The notes below the pieces were generated by a model. It was given only the letters and a program-made list of their open reading frames with translations, made no database searches and was not told the origin of the DNA. A DNA stretch of 64,000 nt from Pseudovibrio japonicus (GTDB taxonomy: Bacteria > Pseudomonadota > Alphaproteobacteria > Rhizobiales > Stappiaceae), in the NCBI RefSeq assembly GCF_014651595.1, contig NZ_BMXE01000002.1:62001-126000 (forward strand), written 5' to 3'. Of the stretch, positions 60,945-64,000 are shown one piece after another; position 1 is the stretch's first letter; every line of letters starts with the position of its first letter. The position numbers and the translations under genes are program-made.

Positions 60945-62204
60945 CTAGAGTACAAGTATAGCTCTGAAGTCGTTCACGTTTGTCAGTGTGGGACCAGTCT
61001 TAATCAGTGCGTTAAGGTGGTTGAAGAGGGTGTAACTGTCGTGGTTGTGCAGATAGTCGCGGGGGTTGAGGTTGAGTTGGTGTGCTTGTGCCAGTGTTTC
61101 CGGGGTAATGAGAGCTCCTGCGGCGTCCTCTGTACCGTCAATGCCGTCGGTATCGGCAGCCAGCGCATAGACCTTGGGGTGACCGCTGAGAGATAATGCA
61201 AGGCTCAATAAGAATTCGGTATTGCGCCCACCACGGCCCGGTTTCTCAGTACCGATGGTAACTGTTGTCTCTCCGCCCGACAGCAGAACTGCGGGCGTTT
61301 TGGCTGGTGTTCCGTGGGCAGCGGTAGCCTGCGCAATCCCTGCCATGACGATGCCAAGCTGTGCGGCCTCTCCCTCAAGTGCGTCGCCCAACAGAAGCGG
61401 AGTGACACCGGCACCGCGCGCGATTTGGGCAGCAGCCTCCAACGACATTTGCGGAGTGGCAATCAATCGGTAGTCGGGCTTAAAGTCGTCTTGTGGCGCC
61501 GCCGGAGACAGCAGGATATCTCGAGCAGATTTGGGTAGGTCTGGCCCTAGCTTTGCTACCAGGCGCGACAAATCCTCATCAGATGAGGGATCGGGAACTG
61601 TGGGCCCTGAGGCAATTGCAGCAGGATCATCGCCCGGGACATCCGAAATGGCCAGAGTGACCAATCTTGCAGGGAACACCGCTCGGGCCAACCCCCCACC
61701 TTTAATCAGCGACAGGCGGCGGCGTATACGGTTCATGTCCTCGATGGTCAGGCCAGATTTCAGCAGCAGTCTGTTGACTTCGACCTTCTCGGCCAATGTC
61801 ACCGGTGGAACCGGGAGTGTCATAAGGGCTGAGCCGCCACCGGAGATCAGCGCGAGCACCAGATCATCTGGTCCTGCTTCTTTTGCTGCCTGAAGAATCT
61901 CGGCTGCTGCCTTTTCTCCCGCCGCATCGGGGACAGGATGGGAGGCTTCTCTCACCGTGATCCGCTCGGTTTGGGTTGCATGACCGTAGCGGGTCACAAC
62001 GATGCCTGATAGGTCGACATCCGGCCAAGCCTCCTCAAGTGCTTGAGCCATGGCCGCCGCAGCTTTACCAGCTCCCAACACGATACAGCGGCCTTTAGGC
62101 TTTTCTGGCAGGTTGGGGGCAATTGCGGTGGCAGGGTCTGCCGCCGCGATTGCAGCATTCATCATCTGCCGAAGCAGGTCTTTTGCGTCTTTCTCCCTCA
62201 TCAT
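60945..62204 (-). CDS. ttuD: Glycerate 2-kinase / hydroxypyruvate reductase, TtuD type, copy 2
   Basis: A 419-residue DUF4147 + MOFRL protein. IVLGAGKAAAAMAQALEEA, LISGGGSALMTLPV, ISDVPGDDPAAIASGPTVPDPSS and the C-terminal GPTLTNVNDFRAILVL match the paralogue at 16175-17464. It is encoded 5 bp after ttuC, so glycerate made from tartrate would be phosphorylated to 2-phosphoglycerate. This linkage is the ttu (tartrate utilisation) arrangement of Agrobacterium vitis, which supports the symbol. Confidence 0.9.
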   Translation of the reverse strand: MMREKDAKDLLRQMMNAAIAAADPATAIAPNLPEKPKGRCIVLGAGKAAAAMAQALEEAWPDVDLSGIVVTRYGHATQTERITVREASHPVPDAAGEKAAAEILQAAKEAGPDDLVLALISGGGSALMTLPVPPVTLAEKVEVNRLLLKSGLTIEDMNRIRRRLSLIKGGGLARAVFPARLVTLAISDVPGDDPAAIASGPTVPDPSSDEDLSRLVAKLGPDLPKSARDILLSPAAPQDDFKPDYRLIATPQMSLEAAAQIARGAGVTPLLLGDALEGEAAQLGIVMAGIAQATAAHGTPAKTPAVLLSGGETTVTIGTEKPGRGGRNTEFLLSLALSLSGHPKVYALAADTDGIDGTEDAAGALITPETLAQAHQLNLNPRDYLHNHDSYTLFNHLNALIKTGPTLTNVNDFRAILVL

Positions 62205-62209
62205 CCGCC

Positions 62210-63283
62210 TCAGATATTTTCCTTGCGAATGGCTTCGCAGACAGCGGTGGTGACGTCTTGCGTTGTGGCGTTCCCACCAACGTCCGGGGTCAGAATGCCA
62301 TCAGCGCAGACCTTTTCGACCGCACGCATCAACCGAGCGGCGGCATCAGCTTCGCCCAAGTGTTCCAACATTTGCGATGCTGTCCAGAAAGTTGCGACGG
62401 GATTAGCAATCCCCTTGCCTGTAATATCGAAGGCGGAACCGTGGATTGGCTCGAACATGGAAGGAAAGCGACGTTCCGGGTCAATGTTGCCGGTGGGCGC
62501 GACACCAAGGCTACCAGCCAGCGCACCAGCCAGATCGGACAGGATATCGGCATGCAGATTGGTTGCCACGATGGTATCGAGGCTTTGCGGGCTCTTCACC
62601 ATCCGCACTGTCATCGCATCGACCAACATCTTATCCCATGTCACATCAGGGTATTCTTTTGAGACTTCGGCAGCAATCTCATCCCACATCACCATGCCGT
62701 GGCGTTGGGCATTGGATTTGGTCACGACTGTGAGTAGCTTACGTGGCCGCGACTGTGCCAGTTTGAAAGCGTAGCGCATGATACGAGTGACGCCTGCACG
62801 CGTGAAAATAGCGACCTCGGTACCAACTTCCTCAGGTAACCCCTTGTGGGCACGCCCACCGCAACCAGAATATTCACCTTCGGAGTTTTCGCGTACAATC
62901 ACCCAGTCCAGATCGCCTGGACCAACATCCGCTAAGGGCGATTGGATACCCGGCAGGATTTTGGTTGGGCGCACATTGGCATACTGGTCGAATCCCTGAC
63001 AAATCGGCAGTCTCAAGCCCCACAGTGTCACATGGTCGGGTACATCAGGAGCCCCCACTGCGCCGAAGAAAATAGCATCGAAACTTTTCAGCTGTTCCGG
63101 CCCGTCCTCAGGCATTAAGGCTCCGAGTTTCTTGTAGCGTTCTGAACTCCAATCGAAATCGGTCACCTCGAAAGTAAATCCGCCATCGCGACGCGCAAGC
63201 GCCTCCAGTGCCTGTATACCGGCAGCGATGACTTCAGGGCCGATACCGTCGGCGGGGATGGCGGCAATCTTATAAGTTTTCAT
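62210..63283 (-). CDS. ttuC: Tartrate dehydrogenase/decarboxylase (isopropylmalate dehydrogenase family)
   Basis: A 357-residue NAD-dependent beta-decarboxylating dehydrogenase. The substrate Arg region is WGLRLPICQGFDQYANVRPTKILPGI, with VIVRENSEGEYSGCGGRAHKGLPEEVG (the NSEGEYSG motif of TtuC/DmlA), catalytic Lys region in TKSNAQRHGMVMWDEI and metal Asp in NLHADILSDLAGAL. It oxidises tartrate, D-malate or similar to glycerate/pyruvate products. The ATG at 63283 is chosen; the longer 63394 reading is not family-like. Divergent LysR upstream. Confidence 0.9.
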   Translation of the reverse strand: MKTYKIAAIPADGIGPEVIAAGIQALEALARRDGGFTFEVTDFDWSSERYKKLGALMPEDGPEQLKSFDAIFFGAVGAPDVPDHVTLWGLRLPICQGFDQYANVRPTKILPGIQSPLADVGPGDLDWVIVRENSEGEYSGCGGRAHKGLPEEVGTEVAIFTRAGVTRIMRYAFKLAQSRPRKLLTVVTKSNAQRHGMVMWDEIAAEVSKEYPDVTWDKMLVDAMTVRMVKSPQSLDTIVATNLHADILSDLAGALAGSLGVAPTGNIDPERRFPSMFEPIHGSAFDITGKGIANPVATFWTASQMLEHLGEADAAARLMRAVEKVCADGILTPDVGGNATTQDVTTAVCEAIRKENI

Positions 63284-63401
63284 GATTCTGTTCTGATCCT
63301 CATTCGCTCCGAGAAGCCGAATTGGGCGCCAGAGCTGGGTATCAGGCAACCTGGAACTCCTCCCTTGCGACGCCGGGCGGCTATCACAAGACAAACTTAA
63401 C

Positions 63402-63413
63402 GATCACGTGATC
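63402..63413. promoter_or_regulatory. Perfect palindrome in the ttuC-LysR intergenic region
   Basis: GATCACGTGATC is a 12-bp perfect palindrome located between the divergent ttuC and LysR genes, 60 bp before the LysR ATG. It is a candidate operator, either for the LysR protein or a GntR-type regulator. Confidence 0.45.
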
Positions 63414-63473
63414 ACGCTCAAGATCTCTAGAATTATATAGTATTTCGTGATAATCGCGCCGCAGGAGAGATGA

Positions 63474-64000
63474 ATGAATATTATTCAGATCAGATGCTTT
63501 CTGGCCGCGGCAGAAGAATTGCATTTTGGACGCGCGGCTCAGGTCATGAACATGCTGCCAGCATCGCTGAGCCGGCAAATCAGGCTCCTGGAAGAACGGC
63601 TGGAGACAAAGCTTTTCTTGCGCACGACACGCAGTGTCGCGCTGACCGAGGCCGGTAGGGCAATTCTTGGGGACGCACGGTTGTTGGTCGCGCAGGCCGA
63701 TATTCTTGAAGAACGTATCCGTAGCGTCCGGCGCACCGAGACCGCTGTATTGAAAGTCGGCGCCATTGATAGTGCCGCAGCCGGACTGATACCACAGCTC
63801 TTGCAGCTACTTCGGATTGCCCATCCTGAGATCGAAGTGCAACTGATCGAACAGAAAACCATCCACCTTCTGCCGAAGATCGTGGCGGGCAGTATAGACA
63901 TCGCCTTTTGTCGTTCGCCTGATTTCCTTGATCCAAGGATCCATTTTCAGACATTACTCTTCGAGACCGCAATTGTTGCCCTGCCGAACAATCACCCTTT
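63474..64000 (+). CDS. LysR family regulator, probable tartrate regulator, cut by window edge
   Basis: The first 175 residues of a LysR regulator: an N-terminal helix-turn-helix (IIQIRCFLAAAEELHFGRAAQVMNMLPASLSRQIRLLEERLETKLFLRTTRSVALTEAGRAI) and the start of the effector domain (AVLKVGAIDSAAAGLIPQLLQLLRIAHPEIEVQLIEQKT). GCAGGAG precedes the ATG at 63474. A different ATG at 63470 is out of frame with it. Divergent from ttuC, matching the LysR ttuA position in the ttu cluster. The 3' end is outside the window. Confidence 0.9.
   Translation, partial: MNIIQIRCFLAAAEELHFGRAAQVMNMLPASLSRQIRLLEERLETKLFLRTTRSVALTEAGRAILGDARLLVAQADILEERIRSVRRTETAVLKVGAIDSAAAGLIPQLLQLLRIAHPEIEVQLIEQKTIHLLPKIVAGSIDIAFCRSPDFLDPRIHFQTLLFETAIVALPNNHP

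Overview
The window looks like chromosomal DNA from an alphaproteobacterium, most likely a marine or host-associated member of the Hyphomicrobiales (the Stappiaceae/Pseudovibrio kind is my best guess). This is inferred from gene families and gene order (CbiX with a His-rich tail plus a small DUF6732-type protein, narK1K2GHJI followed by a PPIase gene, a ttu-type tartrate operon), from moderate GC, and from two dispersed palindromes resembling rhizobial intergenic elements. I see no rRNA, tRNA, CRISPR array, prophage or intact insertion sequence. Almost all of it is ordinary, densely packed metabolic DNA.

Layout: 0-1.7 kb, the end of a cobalamin operon (cobH partial, cbiX, a small secreted protein). 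2.1-8.7 kb, a GcvR-like ACT protein, guanine deaminase, an MFS exporter, gamma-glutamyltransferase, an Asp/Glu racemase homologue and a small secreted protein. 8.8-13.6 kb, an oxygen-independent ubiquinone module: ubiX-ubiD divergent from ubiT-ubiU-ubiV, with an FNR-type site between them. 13.7-18.8 kb, a GntR regulator, a YqaA-type membrane protein, a proline-racemase-family dehydratase, a glycerate kinase and a MATE exporter. 19.2-25.8 kb, mixed genes (DUF1028, PhyH dioxygenase, phosphatidylserine decarboxylase, an Asp-rich lipoprotein, a methyltransferase, VOC and AraC proteins). 25.9-32.9 kb, a methyltransferase, a ThDP-dependent 2-oxo acid decarboxylase, a Crp-type regulator, deoD, and an Lrp/arginase/ornithine cyclodeaminase module for arginine to proline. 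33.1-38.6 kb, tandem cold-shock proteins, a nucleoside-recognition membrane protein, a membrane nitroreductase, an MBL hydrolase and a Gfo/Idh oxidoreductase.

38.8-49.2 kb is a complete respiratory nitrate reductase operon on the minus strand (narK1, narK2, narG, narH, narJ, narI, PPIase). 49.5-53.5 kb holds a LysR regulator and a purine/allantoin catabolic set (ureidoglycine aminohydrolase, ureidoglycolate lyase, purine permease). 53.5-58.4 kb has a Gfo/Idh gene remnant, a methyltransferase, a YbaY-like secreted protein and a large RTX metalloprotease. 58.4-59.5 kb is about 1.1 kb without a recognisable gene. 59.5-64 kb has a Bcr/CflA exporter and a tartrate-utilisation operon (ttuD, ttuC) divergent from a LysR gene cut by the window edge.

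The clearest shared theme is anaerobic respiration. NarGHI needs quinol, and UbiTUV with UbiD/UbiX would let the cell make ubiquinone without oxygen. The FNR-like site between ubiD and ubiT suggests both arms respond to low oxygen. A second theme is nitrogen scavenging (guanine deaminase, AllE/AllA, arginase/OCD, gamma-glutamyltransferase). I did not find a wholly new multi-gene system. The more unusual signals are two inverted repeats overlapping ribosome-binding sites, a degenerate cold-shock domain next to a canonical one, a racemase lacking one catalytic cysteine, and a truncated oxidoreductase remnant.
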